Notes: generated from the letters alone by a model not told the origin. Counted from the stretch's first letter, positions 22,150-34,963 are shown. The stretch is 64,000 nucleotides of DNA from Drosophila persimilis (GCF_003286085.1 NW_020825298.1:6634001-6698000), one strand, 5' to 3'. Made by a program: numbers and translations.

Positions 22150-24295
22150 ATGTTTTTCAACATATTCCAAACGGGCATTTTCGAGAGGCAGTTTCGTCGC
22201 CAGCTGCTTGTCACATTGAGTGGTATGTGTGTGTTTTGCGATGAGTGATAAGAGGAAAGATTTACGGAAACACCTAAAGAATGGAAAGTTTTGTGAGAGT
22301 TCAGAGAGCAGACCTGGATATGGAATGTTCAATTTCCCTAAACTTTGAGTAGAAGTGAAGGATTTGATGAAGCCTTTGCACAGCATGGAATCGTTTGCGG
22401 ATAGCGTCGTCAACTCAAAGGGCTTCCCCCCACTGACGGTCCCCGAACAGGATATGAGTCGTACAAAGCCCCAACGCAACAAAGTTTGACGGGTCAAAAT
22501 TCAATTTTGTGCCTATGCAAATGAGCTACTTGAGCTGTTGACTTAGGAATCCGCTCCCCCCCTCGAAGGGGGGTTGGGAGGGGCCTTTCACTCATATGGA
22601 GGAGAGCATTATCCGGATGATGTAATTTGTTGATCTACTTGTAGCCACGCTGATAACCTTCTGCCATGGCATTGCCCTGGGCTGGCTGTCACCAATGCTG
22701 CCACAGCTGCTCTCCGAGAAGGATACGCCCCTGGACTTCTTTATCGACGTGGGCCAGGCCTCATGGCTGGGAGCTGCCATCAGCCTGGGAGGCATTAGCG
22801 GGAACTTTTCCTTCTCGTACCTGATGAATCGCTTCGGGCGCAAGGTGTCGCTCTATGCTTTGGCCCTGCCCAACACGGTGCGTGTTTCCTTTTGGCGATT
22901 CGATAACCCTAACCCATTAAGAGACAACTTAAGGTGTCAATGTCCTGTCTCTCCCTTGTCACAGTGCATATGGTTCTTGTTCTACTTCGCCCAGAGCATC
23001 GAGTGGCTGTATGTGGCGCGTGTGTGCGCGGGTCTAACCGGCGGTGGGATGTTCGTGGTGCTGCCCATATTCATTGGCGAAATAGCCGACAACAGGTGAG
23101 TCCCCGTCATCGGAGCCACACTTCGATGTAGAGCGGAGAGGAGATGACAGACAAAGTACCTGTTCTGTCCAGGCTCCGTATCGATTCATCCATCAAGTGG
23201 AATTGTTGTTCATCGGTTCGTTCTGTTCCTCTGACAGCATTCGTGGGCGGCTCTGCTCGTTTTTCACCCTGACCATGAATACGGGCATTATGGTGGGCTT
23301 TATTGTCGCCTCCCACATCCCCTATCACGTCATTCCCTGTGCCGTTGTGGGCCTGCCCGTGCTCTATTTGTTCCTGGCCACTCGCTTCCCGGAGACACCG
23401 CAGCAGCTGCTCGTCTGGTCACGCGAGGAGGAGGCCCAACGCGCCCTGAAGTTCTACCGCCATTGCGATGGTCCGCAGGTGACGAAGCAACAGGAGCGCG
23501 ATTACCAGAAGCAGTTTGACGAAATGCGCCTGGCCATCCAGCAGCGGAGCAAGGACGCAGGCTCCGTGGGCCTCACCATGTCTGATTTCTGTAAGTTTTC
23601 ACCTAAATAATTGTTTTTCCCCGGAGAGTGGCTGATTAATTTGGCTTATCATCCCTCCTCGGTTCCTGCTCGCAGGCAATAAGCGCGCCCTGAAGGCCAT
23701 TGCCACGGGCCTGATGCTGATGATAGCCCAGATCTTCTCGGGCACCTTCGCCTTCATCAACTACATGTCCAACATCTTCGATGCGGTGCACACCCAGCTG
23801 GACCCCAACACCAACACGATCATCATTGGCGCCGTGCAGATCGTGGGCACCCTGGCCAGCATGTATCTGGTGGATCGCTATGGCCGGAAGATACTCCTGG
23901 TGGTCTCCTGTGCGGGCAGTGGGCTGGGCGCCGCCGGCCTCGGCCTGTACGCCTTCTATGCGGAGGAGACGGAGGTCGATCTATCGGCCTACGCTTCCTG
24001 GCTGCCCGTCACCCTGATGGCTCTCATCATTTTCATCGCCAATGTGGGCGTCGTCTCGGTGACGATGGTGGTGCTGGTGGAGCTGCTGCCGCAGAAGATC
24101 CGGGCGGTGGCCACCAGCATTTGCCTGGGCTGCCTCAGCTTCTTTGCCTTCACCTCTCTGAAGACCTTCCCGCTGATGATGTTCCACTTTGGCCTGGCGG
24201 CCACCATGTGGTTCAGCGCCTCTGTCTCTGCTCTGTGTCTCTTCTATGTGGTGGTGTGTGTGGAGGAGACCAAGGGCAGGTCCATATATGATTAG
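22150..24295 (+). CDS. MFS facilitative sugar transporter 1
   Basis: Five exons: 22150-22222, 22645-22877, 22965-23095, 23238-23590 and 23676-24295, introns in phases 1, 0, 2, 1, total 469 residues. Twelve hydrophobic segments fit the sugar porter family of the major facilitator superfamily (plasma membrane, trehalose/glucose type). Motifs: ALGWLSP in TM1; MNRFGRKV and VDRYGRKI in the two GRK loops; FPETPQQLL after TM6; GAVQIVGTLAS in TM8; and VEETKGRSIYD at the C-terminus where PETKG is usual. The start MFFNIFQTGIFERQ is the only frame that gives a phase-1 end (AGTG before GTATGT). Unlike its neighbours it has no intron after the ELLPQK segment, so its last exon is 620 bases. An AATAAA lies at about 24,363. 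Relatives in D. melanogaster are the CG15406/CG3285/CG33281/CG33282 group at 24A; I cannot assign one to one. Confidence 0.9.
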
Positions 24296-27200
24296 GAATA
24301 CATAAAGCTGGGGGGAAACCCTCTGACTAAGCTAGGCTAGTGCCCTCCTCGACCTTGGCGAATAATAAAGTTCATGGAGTTCTCTAGTTGCCAGGTTATT
24401 GTTTTTTCACTCTGTCGGTGGGGGCTGGGCTGGGCTGGGCGTTAAACCAAAACAAAGTACTCCCAGAGCTGGAGCTCGTAGTGTTCGTAGTGTTCGTAGA
24501 ACCCATAAAAACGGGGCGCTGACATGGCTTGATTTATGACCCGGCTACCTCAGTGGCTTTCACCTGGCACGGCGCCTGATACTGCCTGTGCCACTGCCAC
24601 ACTGCTGCTGCTAATGTCATGTCAACAATTAGCTCTGTTGGTATTATCATTTATAAGCGCGTACATTAATCCCACACCCACGTCGGCTGTGTACTCGGTA
24701 AGTGGCTGGCAACGCGTCAGACACGTGCAAAACGCTTTCAATCTGGAGGGGCGGGAATGGGCTTCTCTTCTTCTGTCTGGGAATATTTCAACTGAAAATG
24801 GCTGTGCAAGAGACGGTACTTTGAATTCTTAACATAAATTAAATAAAAGCCTTTACTGCTGAATCATACTGACTGTGATTGCAAATATGCGATTGTGATT
24901 GGGCATATTTGTACTCATTATTTATGGTTCCCATTTGCAGCCCATTGTGCGGCTTTTGACACATCATTATGTAAAGAAAGCTCCTGCTGCTGCTGCTTCT
25001 CTGCTACCATTAGTTGTATTATTTATTTATTTGTGGACATTAACGAATACAATCGATAAACAATACGAGAGTATGTGTGGCAGGTAGCAGGTGTCCTGTA
25101 ATCGAAGCCCTTTATCTGCGGGATTTTCTATACATATTATATAATCGCTTGGGCACCGAGATTTGACTTTCTTATCGATTTGTGGGTTTTCTGCAAATTG
25201 TTTACCTATTTTAATTAACCATAAATGTACACCAACTACGCTTGGCTACACGCCTAATCTGATGAACAACTGTTGTGAAAGCCAGAATGTAATATCCACT
25301 CTTTGGTAATTTGGTTTTGGTTCGATTTTCCGATTCCGGGGATGCCAGCTGACGCAGTGACCACTGGACGGACACAGCCACCGCAAATAATAAAGTTTTG
25401 GTGAAACATTTTCCATTTTCAATGGAAATTCAGGGCGGTTGCAGTTCTCTGGTATCCATAGCAAACAGTATTATGCCACATTCGAATGCTTCATTTTCAA
25501 AATCAACATTATCTGCCCTCACTCAGAATAAAATAATTTGAAGAGGCTTCTCCACTCAGACTTGACCACTTTAAATTTAAAGCCCCACACTCAGAAGCAC
25601 TCGCCTTCGCTTAGGCAAATTGCCAATGTACATGAGAGCGGGTCTTGTCAACACAATAGCGATGATGATGGGTGCCGTAATGATCAGGAAAATGATAATA
25701 ATAATGGCGAATGATAAGAGGGAGCTGCTTGTGCCGCGAAAACACTTTAAAAGGAGCTAGAGATGGACGTGTGTGCTTCGTGATCATATATTTTCATAAA
25801 CATTGCAATATGTAAGTGAAAAGATTGGTATTGGTATCAATTTGTAAATTGTAACTATTCACTTGATAGGACTTTTATTCTTTGGGTGTGCCTTTGATGC
25901 CTTTGTGCCTAAATGCCCTATATGCCTGGCCCGTGGCCATCTCCAACAGAAATATGTATGCACTGGTTAATGTGCAATCAGCTGTAAAAAGTGTTTGCCT
26001 CCGCTGTTTTGTCAACAAGTGTTGTAACTTCGAGTGCAGTCGAACTATCTAAGCTCTTATTTTGCAGCTCTTCTCTAATGAATTTGCTTAAAGTCCTACC
26101 ACAAACAGAAATGTTTCTTATTTGAGTACGATTTTGTGCATTTAATACGGAGTAGAATGGCTATTAGGCTAAAGGAATAATATTAATAAGTCTCTTGGAA
26201 TTTCAATTAAAGGTAACATGAAATATGTATATGTACATACATATGTGGTCAATGTGCTTGACCTCTCTCCCTCGACATAAAACCAAAGCGCTCATGTGGG
26301 AAAGGGACAAATGCCCCTCAATCGCTGTCATTCGATACCGCTGAAACCACGCGGCGGCGTATGCGGAATATTTGTAAAGCTCAAAACAGACCCCTCAAAG
26401 GAGAAGGCAATTTAACGCAAATGCCCACTAATTAATTGCCCAGAAATTTGATAATTAGTGTTTACATTCCAATCCCTCACTTAAACTCAATGGCCAGTGC
26501 CTTCCGCCGTGTGCTCTCGCTTTGAATTTGTTTGCATTCGTGTTTGATTACATATTTTGTGCGCACATTTAGGCATTACAATGTCGTAATTGGAACGTTA
26601 AGCGCTTCTACAGGGTGTTATACGTATGAGGGGGGCATGGCACGCAAACCCGCATATGGCAAATGCCATTTAAGCTTTCCGCTTCGACTCAATATGCCAC
26701 GAAAGTCTAGTCTCCTTAGAATTTACTTCCGAGGAGCAAAGTTGTTTTTGCTACTTGTTTTGCGAACAATTCATTGCTGAAAACAGGTCCGTCTATCTAT
26801 CTTTTATGTGCCCAGATACTTAGCATCAATATGTACTGAGAGAATTCTTATCACAAATATTGAAGCTCCTTTGAACCATTAAGCCAGGCAGCGAATGGTT
26901 TTTATCAGATAATTTATCGGACAAATATTATTTGTTGCCAAGAAGGACACCTTTACCTTTGCTCACTCTGGCTCTCACTCGCACGGCTAACAAAGGTCCT
27001 GACAATAGGACAAATGAAGGATATTACAACAGGCATGAAAGCGTTAAAGGTCAGCAGCCTGAAGTTATAATATGTATGCATAATTGAGTGGATAATTAAC
27101 ATAAACATAAGCGTTAAACTCACATCTTGCATCAACGGAATCAAGGCTTGAGGTTTGAGGGAACCCAGTCCCACAGGCAGCTAGTCGCCATCGCCCGGAA

Positions 27201-27780
27201 CACGGCTGACTGTTGTTGCAGCAATAACAGGTTTAATCACGTGGCAGAAACCTAGAGAAGTAATTCGGAGCAGGTGGCTTTACCGCGTGACAGACAGAAC
27301 ACACGGCCACCCGTCACATCCATCACATGCATGCCACAGACAGTCAGGAGTCGGGTTGCACTTTTGCGTTGCGCAAGGAATGCGGAATGCGTCTTCAGAA
27401 CCCTACAACATCTACGCGGCACATTTTCGTCTCCTGTTCCTGCACATCTTCCACTTTCACTTCTGCTTCTGCACATGTAGAGCTATCGAAGTGTGTGCTA
27501 GAACTTCCAGAGTCTAAAATATTTACAATGCAATTCACAATGCAATGAGTTTGGGTTTCCCTTCATTGCTAAGTTTTACTGGTATACACGTACATGTAAG
27601 CAATTGAAAGTACCATACCGTACAATTTCAGGAAAAGGTTTTGGGGCGACTCACAAGCTAATAGTCGTCCAGCAAAACATGCAGAAACTAGTTAAAGTTA
27701 ATCAAAACGTATTAAAAACTAAACTATCTCTATTTTTCGGCAGGGGCCCTTCTCTTATGGAAGCCCCTAAGCAATTGCCC
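24296..27780. other. Intergenic or RTK 5' intron
   Basis: Three and a half kilobases without a supported exon. It has a GGGCT repeat near 24,420-24,440, a GTAGTGTTC pair near 24,478-24,500, AT-rich DNA and many short, mostly non-ATG frames. If the receptor kinase has a distant 5' exon, this is its intron. Confidence 0.4.
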
Positions 27781-27996
27781 CGTCTACCCCCATGCAATCA
27801 TCGAAAAATACATTCAGTTCGACTGAAAATTAATGCCTGAACCGAATTCATATGGGATTCTCTTTATTGCTTTTCCTTTGCAGTGAACCGTCTACCCCCA
27901 TGCAATCATCGAAAAATACATTCAATTCGACTGAAAATTAATGCCTGAACCGAATTCATATGGGATTCTCTTTATTGCTTTTGCTTTGCAGTGAAC
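27781..27996. repeat. Tandem duplication of a 108-bp block with a splice acceptor
   Basis: Copy 1 is 27,781-27,888 and copy 2 is 27,889-27,996; they differ at two positions (CAGTTC to CAATTC; TTTCCTTT to TTTGCTTT). Each copy ends in a pyrimidine-rich tract, GCAG and TGAAC, so the 3' splice site in front of the receptor-kinase start codon is doubled. Both candidate acceptors (27,883 and 27,991) are consensus-like. Confidence 0.92.
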
Positions 27997-28049
27997 ACAA
28001 CAAACAACACCCACAACACAAACAGCTATGAGCAGACCAGATCCTCAAA

Positions 28050-31000
28050 ATGCTGTTCACACACACAATTGGCATTAGCTTCATAATCCAGCAATGGCTG
28101 GTGCTGGTGCTGATATGTTGTGCAACTACCAGTGCCACGGACTTGGGGGTCAACAGTAGCACTACAACTGCCTCGGGCATAGGGCGCAACAGTAGCACTG
28201 CCGGTGCCACCACAATGGCAACAACTTCGGGGATCCCAAGGCCAGATGCCAGCCAGAAAGCATCAGATGTGAGATCAGCAGAGCCAGGAACCAGGATACG
28301 CATCAACGTAAGTAAAACTCTATTATTTACCAGCAATAAGATGCAATGTTTATATGTTTTTGCGTGCACTCTTCTTGTTTGATGAACAGCCAATGACCGA
28401 TGGGGAAATCACGGAACTGAGTACCAACGTCACTTTGTACATGGAGAAGATACCGCGCATACAGGTGCGATGGCAGGACAACCTGCCCGAAGGTGAGTTA
28501 ATCCCTTGATCCGGATGATGTTCCAGTCCTGCAATTCCGCGCCGTCTTTTGCAGGCACTTCCTACAATGTCCTTGTCAGTGCCGTGAACAACACACGCTG
28601 TCCGGATGCCCCCTGCAGCGAGTACGGCATCAAGGAGAAGCCATCGAGCTATGTCTACCTGCCGCTCAACCCCAATCTTAATGTGGAGTCGGTCGACTGC
28701 AACTACATGTTCGGCTGTCAGTATAAGGTCACCGTGGAGACCTCTAATGCCCTGGTCCGGAGATCCACTCGCATCTTTATTCCACGTGCGTCTGACACAC
28801 CAATTGATTTTAGTGAGGAGCTATGTAATTTTTGTTCTTTTATCCCGTAGAATGCGTGTCCGGAAAGTGCTCCTGTCAGCTGGCGCCAACCCCACCCAAG
28901 GTCCTGACTGCTGCCAAAATGCTGACCAACGACACCATTAGCATCAGTTTTTCAATCCAGGCCAGTGAGCAGTTGCGTAAGGAGCAGGCCAGTCACCTGC
29001 ACGAGACGCTTCGTCTCTACAAAATGCAATTAAAGTGAGTAGCGGTGACTTGGCATGGCAACGGTTGTGTGTCCTTCGCCTGTTTATCAATTGCACGCTT
29101 AACAGGAACTGTTATGTTAATTAGCTTTCGTTCTATTGGATAGGAGAGAGACTATTAATTAGATTATGTTGAGCTACTGAGCTTTTCCAGACGCGGGGGG
29201 TCCGTGCAAGACTTTGTCGGATTGAATATCTATTCTAAGAGGATATTCAAGAAGCGAGTGATAGGTCCGTGCTCTAATGAAAGCGTGAGCACGACAGATC
29301 GATTGCGGAAGTAAGAAAAATTATGTAAATATATAAAGGTGGTCCACTCGCTCTCTTTCGGGTCGTATTTTACGCTCAGCTTTACCGAGAGCGCTTTAAC
29401 GCCACGTTCGATGAGAGAGAAAAAAGAACAAAGTTTGCTGTTGTGCTGAGCAAAATAAGACCCGATTAGAGAGCGCGTTGCGGGAGTGGACCACCTTTAT
29501 ATAATTGCATCATGTGCTGCCTTAAGCTGCTTTGCCGTGGGGGAGCATATACATATATGTTGATTACAAAGCAGGCATCTTTAAAATGGATAGTGTCTGG
29601 CTGTAAAATTAAATTCAAGAGCATACAAATAACTCTTTTTCTAAAGAGAAAGTTAAGAGTCACTCGATATGGTAATTGTAAGAGTGCAACTAATTCTCGA
29701 CTCTCAGCACGTCTGCATTCTCGTCCTCTCCTGCCAGCACCAACATCACCAGTTAGTTTTAAAGTTCCTTCAATTTCCATGATTGCATGGGCACCCTGCA
29801 GCAGCTTGCTAATTTGGCCAAGAAAGCTGAGTTTACTCATCCAAGAGCTTTGCAAGTAGTTTGAAGAGCTTAACTACTGCAAATGATGTTACGATTCAAA
29901 GACTAGTGGAGAGGAGGATACTCGTACCCTAAATATGCATGCATTTTTTCGTTGCAGAATAAACGAAGAAATGAATCCTTCATTGCCCTGGGGAGGAGTA
30001 CTAAAAAATCTCCTGATTCGAGCCTATAATCTGAGCGAGCTGAACTTCAAGCCCACACCGAAGGGCTTCGAGGGTAACATGAGGCTGCCGCTTGGCACAC
30101 AGCTGAAGGAAAAGGCCTCCCTAAATCTGCAGGCCGTCATCATGGATACGTCTGGCTGTGAAGGGCCTCGCAGTGTAACCAAGGTACCAGGTAGGAGTAG
30201 TCCACGGTACCAAAATGCTAACATGAAACAAAACAACGTTATTTGATTTTACAGTGCCAGCCAATCCCATAGTGCTCTCGGACGAGGATAACGTGGTAAG
30301 CAGACACAAGCGAGGGACGAGACTCGAAAAAGGAAATATTATGAAATGCGTTTGTCCATTGTTGTACTCGTAGAGCAACTCCATTATCATTATGAGCGCT
30401 ATGCTTATTGCTGTTATCCTGGCCGGCCTCTACCTGCTGATGGTGCGCCGCCGACGGGCCCGGACCAAGGCCAAGCTGCAGAAAGAGGAGATCTATATGA
30501 AAACCTTCGCTACCTCCGCTATCGAGTAAGTGATAAGATTTTGAGTCCTGATCGATTCCCCTGCTAATTCCCATGCCTATTCCCCACTCCGAATCCATTC
30601 CAGAATGGAGGACAACATCAACTACGTGGACAAGTATGTGGAGGTGAGAGCTAGAACCATTCCCTCCCGTTTTGTTAAGCTTCTTACCGCTAACGTTCCA
30701 TTCCGTTATCCACTCCCATTCAGCAGTCGCAGGCCCAGGGTCTGGCCGACATATTCGAAGTGCCACACTCGGCCATCCACATGGGACGCATGCTGGGAGA
30801 GGGTGCATTCGGACGCGTTCACGAGGCGACGGCCATCAACCTGCGACGCATGCGGGGCACAACTATTGTGGCTGTGAAGCAGCTGAAACGTGAGTGTTTG
30901 CCGTCACTATTTGCAGCATTAAGAGCCATGGGTTAAGCTCTCGTGAATCTCTTCCATATAGCGAATCCCACTGCCGACGAGGTGGCCGAATTTCTGGCTG

Positions 31001-32286
31001 AAATTGAAATGCTCAAGGGTGTTGGCACACATCACAATGTGGTCTGCTTTCTGGGCTGCTCCACAATCAAGGCGCCCTACCTCATGATTATGGAGTATGT
31101 GGGACGGGGCAATTTGGTAACTATAGAAATCCATTTAATCAACTGCTCTGTCCTTAAATTGTACGAGTACTTCCAAAATGCTTCCTCAGCTGAGCTATTT
31201 GCGAACGGTGCGGCAGGAGGCAGGTAAACTGAAGCTCCGCAATGCCAACTACACCAGCTGCAAGCCCATCATGGCCAGAACGGTTAGTGGTGGCACCTCC
31301 ACCTCTGCAGGGGGTCTGCCCAAGTCTAACCAGAGCGTCAACTATATCGAATTGAAGGCATCCAGCCAAAGCATAGAGCTCCAATGCTCCGAGGACTCCT
31401 CCACTGGTCCTCCGAATAGTCTGGGACCGGCTCGAGGCCGGGAGACCATTCCCTCGTTCGCCGAAAGTAAGTTAAAGATATAAAGGCAATTAGTGGTCCA
31501 GGAGACAGGAGTTAGCTCATTGTTCTTTTGTGCATTTTAAGCCACCTATACCATTGTGGAGGACGAGGAGCCCTTTGAGTACATCCTCGACAACAGAGAG
31601 TTGCACAACTTTGCCTTGCAGATAGCAAACGGCATGCGATTCCTCGAAGAGCAAGAGATTACGCATCGGTAAGAGTGGGATGGCGAGGATAGAGGATTAC
31701 GACAAAGCTAGGCTCGGGCTTAATTATTTTTAACTTTACAGAGACCTGGCTGCTCGCAATGTGCTAATTGACAATAACAAGACCTTGAAAATTTCCGATT
31801 TCGGCCTGTCCAGGCATGGCATCTACACAAACACAAAGACGCGAAAGGTGAGTCTGAGTTCCCCCAGAAGTTCAGTATTTTCCAGGAAACTCTCACACCA
31901 TTATACGGATTTGACTCTCCCCCTAGCTGCCCCTGCGCTGGCTCTCCATCGAGGCCATTCGGGACAATGTCTACTCGAGCAAGAGCGACATCTGGGCGTA
32001 CGGCGTGGTGCTGTGGGAGATTGGCACGCTGGGCGCATCGCCGTATCCCACGATAAGCAACAGCGAGCTGATACCCTTCCTGCTGGCAGGAAACCGCCTG
32101 CAGCGGCCGGACATCTGCACACCGCAGGTGTACACCATCATGCTGCAGTGCTGGCTGGAGGAGCCCGAGGAGCGGCCCACATTCGATGCCCTGTACAGGG
32201 TGTTGAGCCCAAAGACCACGTATGTGGACATTAACAGTCTGAGTGATGATTACGTATTTCCGCCGATTAAAGAGAATAGGGATTAG
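28050..32286 (+). CDS. CG3277: Receptor tyrosine kinase with split kinase domain
   Basis: Fourteen exons: 28050-28307, 28390-28492, 28555-28785, 28851-29034, 29958-30190, 30255-30295, 30374-30525, 30604-30643, 30724-30889, 30962-31116, 31190-31466, 31542-31668, 31742-31847 and 31927-32286; 810 residues. Residues 1-29 are a signal peptide. The ectodomain (about 30-350) is Thr/Ser-rich at first, then has paired cysteines and fibronectin-III-like strands. The membrane segment is about 353-374, followed by RRRR. The kinase starts near 435: GEGAFG (439-444), Lys466, Glu483, HRDLAARN (655-662), DFG (675-677) and one activation-loop Tyr684. An insert of about 80 residues (532-613), Ser/Gly-rich with one NYIEL tyrosine, splits it as in PDGFR/VEGFR kinases. 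All catalytic residues are present. It is convergent with fidgetin. The name CG3277 is by neighbourhood and domain recall. Confidence 0.88.
29330..29503. mobile_element. 174-bp MITE in the RTK intron
   Basis: The ends are exact inverted repeats of 20 bases: the left starts TATATAAAGGTGG and the right ends CCACCTTTATATA. Beyond the 20 bases the arms keep pairing through CGCTCTCT, TCGGGTC and GCTCAGC with an eight-base indel, so the inverted arms are about 60 bases each around a short centre. There is no coding frame. AT-rich flanks hide the target duplication, which could be TA or TATA. This is the structure of a miniature inverted-repeat transposable element; the family is not recognised. Confidence 0.85.
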
Positions 32287-32812
32287 AATAGTCTTTAAGT
32301 CCTTGCTAGTTAGTGTTAAGTCAGTTTTATCGTATACTCGTACATACCTCTTAAATTAATTGTGAATGTGAAACGCTTTTCTTATAAATGGTATTTTATA
32401 ATAGTTATAAACACCTCTGGCTTCTCTTCTTGTGCCAAAAAAGTGGCGAAAACAAATTTTAGGAATAAGAAAACTTCGCACGCAATTTTCCAACTGCCCC
32501 CGCATAGTTTTTAACTCGAAGAACTTCTGTAAATAGTTAGATTAGCTAATTAGTTAATTATTATAATTATATAATAATATGTAATATAATTATAATTAAT
32601 TTATGTATACAAATGTAATTTCGATGTGCTGTGAGTTTTCAACAAAAGGAGATACATTTAGATACAACCCCAAAATCATTTTACAATTTAATCAATAGTC
32701 TTTCCTTTACTTTGTGTTCATGCATAGTTTCCAAAGTATTATTAAACAAAAAGAAAAAACAAGAAAATTATCAAATGAATTTCTCTTACTTCGAATGTAA
32801 AATCACCTTTTC
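32287..32812. other. Convergent 3' region of RTK and fidgetin
   Basis: A 526-base AT-rich interval between two stop codons of convergent genes. It includes a palindromic ATTATAATTATATAATAAT tract near 32,560. Both 3' ends must lie here and could overlap. No other gene seen. Confidence 0.6.
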
Positions 32813-34843
32813 TCAGTGTCTGATGCCATAGATTTCATTCCATTCGGCAAATCGTTGGCAATCCTCCGGAGAAACACTCTTGGAAATCACTTTCAGAGCC
32901 TTTTTAAAGTCCTCCATGGTTACGGCAGGCAACTGCAAATTATAAAAGTTCAATCTGTAATAGTTGTTACAAGACTCTGACAGAAGTATTACCTGATGCG
33001 GCTGTATAACCTCCATCTGGGAGTTGGTAAGCGAACGCAGCGGAGCCATTGATGCATAACGACACAGGCTATCTACATCCGCCCCTGAGTAGCCATCAGT
33101 GAGCTCCGCCAGCTCATTGATTTCGGGCGAACTAAGACTGTGCTTCACTTGGGCGAGTATCTTTTCGATGATTTGTTGACGTGCCTCCTTTGTGGGCAGT
33201 GGGACATACAAGCGGCGCACAAAGCGTCGACGCACTGCCTCATCGAGCTCCTGTGGCCGATTAGTGGCTCCTATAACCAGAATCTGATGCTCATCGTTGG
33301 TGGCAGCACCATCCAAATGTATCAGGAACTCATTTTTCAGGCGCAACGTGCTCTCGTTCTCGTTGCCAGAACGCTTCGATAGAAGTGAGTCAACCTCATC
33401 GATAAAGATAATCTGGGAAGTGCATTAAAGGTATTGGCATCGCCTAGAGGCTTTATCATCCATTAACTTACGGATGGCTGATGGGCAACAGCCACAGCAA
33501 ACAAAGTCTTCACCAGCTTCTCGGCCTCGCCCACCCACTTGGAAGTAAGGGTGGAGGGATTGATGCTGAAGAACTTTGCCTTGGCTTGAGAGGCAATACT
33601 TTTGGCTATCAATGTCTTACCGGTCCCAGGCGGACCAAACAACAGAACACCTCGTGGGGGACAGCGCACGCCAGTGAACAAATCGGGACGCCGCAGCGGC
33701 AGAATAATGGCTTCCAGGAATGTTGATTTGGCAGATTCCAAGCCGGCAATATCTTCCCAGGCTACAATTTAATTGAATATATCAATATTTGTGTACATAT
33801 AATAGCGCGCATACGAAATACACTTACCCACATTCTTGAAGTTGTGCATGCTCTCCCCCATTATTTGCTCAACCATTTGAGCATCAAGATGCGACAGCGA
33901 AGCCGGAATGTTGCCTGCGCTGGAACTGCTGGGAGATTGGAATTAATGCAATACGATTCGCAATGCGAAATGTGTTCTCACCCCTTGCTGCGGTTGTCAT
34001 TTTGGCCCTGCCCTTGCCCTGTGGGCGGCACATAATTTGAATGAACCGTACGCCGTCCTCCGAGAGTCTTTTTCCTGTAATTCATGATATCGGATGGAGC
34101 GCTTACACCCTGTGGATTTTTTTTCTGCTTGGATTTCAACAGAAATGAAGGTTTGACAAATTTTTCGTTGATTAGCACGCACATACATATGTACATACCT
34201 TTAAATCATCCAGCGATTGCTGTTCGCGGGCAGTACGAAAGCCAAACCATTTCGGATCGGACTCCTCAGTATTATTCAAATGCACCCCCTTATTTGGATT
34301 GGTGGCTGTTTCCACAGATACCAGTCGTCCTGTTGCTGGGAAATGTGCGACTGAATTTCGCGACGCATTATCATTAGTTCCACTAGGAGCTAGTAGTTTG
34401 TGCAAATCCCTCGAAGCCAATTCATTGTGCTGGCAGCTCTCATAGGTGCCCCGGCAAGCAGGCTCAAATACGCTGGACGAGGGCATTCTAAACACCAGTG
34501 ATTGCCTGGAACCGCATCGCCGACTCCCCTTTATTATCTGCTGGCATCTCTCGACGCGCTGCTTAACGATTTCCTCAGAACTCCTGCCTGTTTCCAGTTT
34601 ATCAAAATGCTCTTTGGTTACAGCATTATGGATCGCATCATTTAAGTGTCTGCAATTTGTTAAAATGTTAATGCAAGGCCGTTTTTGTTTACAATAAATG
34701 AGAATCTACCGCGTGGCTTGGGCCAGCAATATTCTTTGTGTGCGCCAGGCATTTTGTTTGCTCCTGGCAGTGGGTTCTTCTGCCTGCCAAATGGCTTCGT
34801 TGGCTGCATATATCTCGCCCCATTGTTCGGGTGCCTTGGCCAT
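32813..34843 (-). CDS. Fign: Fidgetin-like AAA ATPase
   Basis: Seven exons: 34843-34710, 34649-34199, 34127-33982, 33928-33828, 33761-33472, 33412-32993 and 32932-32813; 553 residues with the longer splice choices. Residues 1-275 are a loosely conserved leader. The rest is one meiotic-clade AAA module: [11 protein letters not shown], Walker A GPPGTGKT (320-327), pore loop KWVGEAEK, Walker B IIFIDEVD (375-382), the sensor/arginine-finger region [17 protein letters not shown], and a C-terminal helix ending YGIRH. This family (fidgetin, FIGNL1, spastin, katanin) severs microtubules or remodels RAD51; Drosophila CG3326 (Fign) acts on tubulin. All ATPase residues are present. Two introns have NAGNAG acceptors (34,124-34,129 and 33,925-33,930). 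The gene is divergent from transporter 2 and has a DRE-type promoter. Confidence 0.93.
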
Positions 34844-34963
34844 TGTATTTTTACAGTTTAAACAATATTAAGACTGCGATAAACAAAAACTCCCGGCAAA
34901 AGTCAGCTGTTTATCGTGTCATAGCAGTCAGCTTTGGTATGGCTACGATCGCAGCTATCGTCA

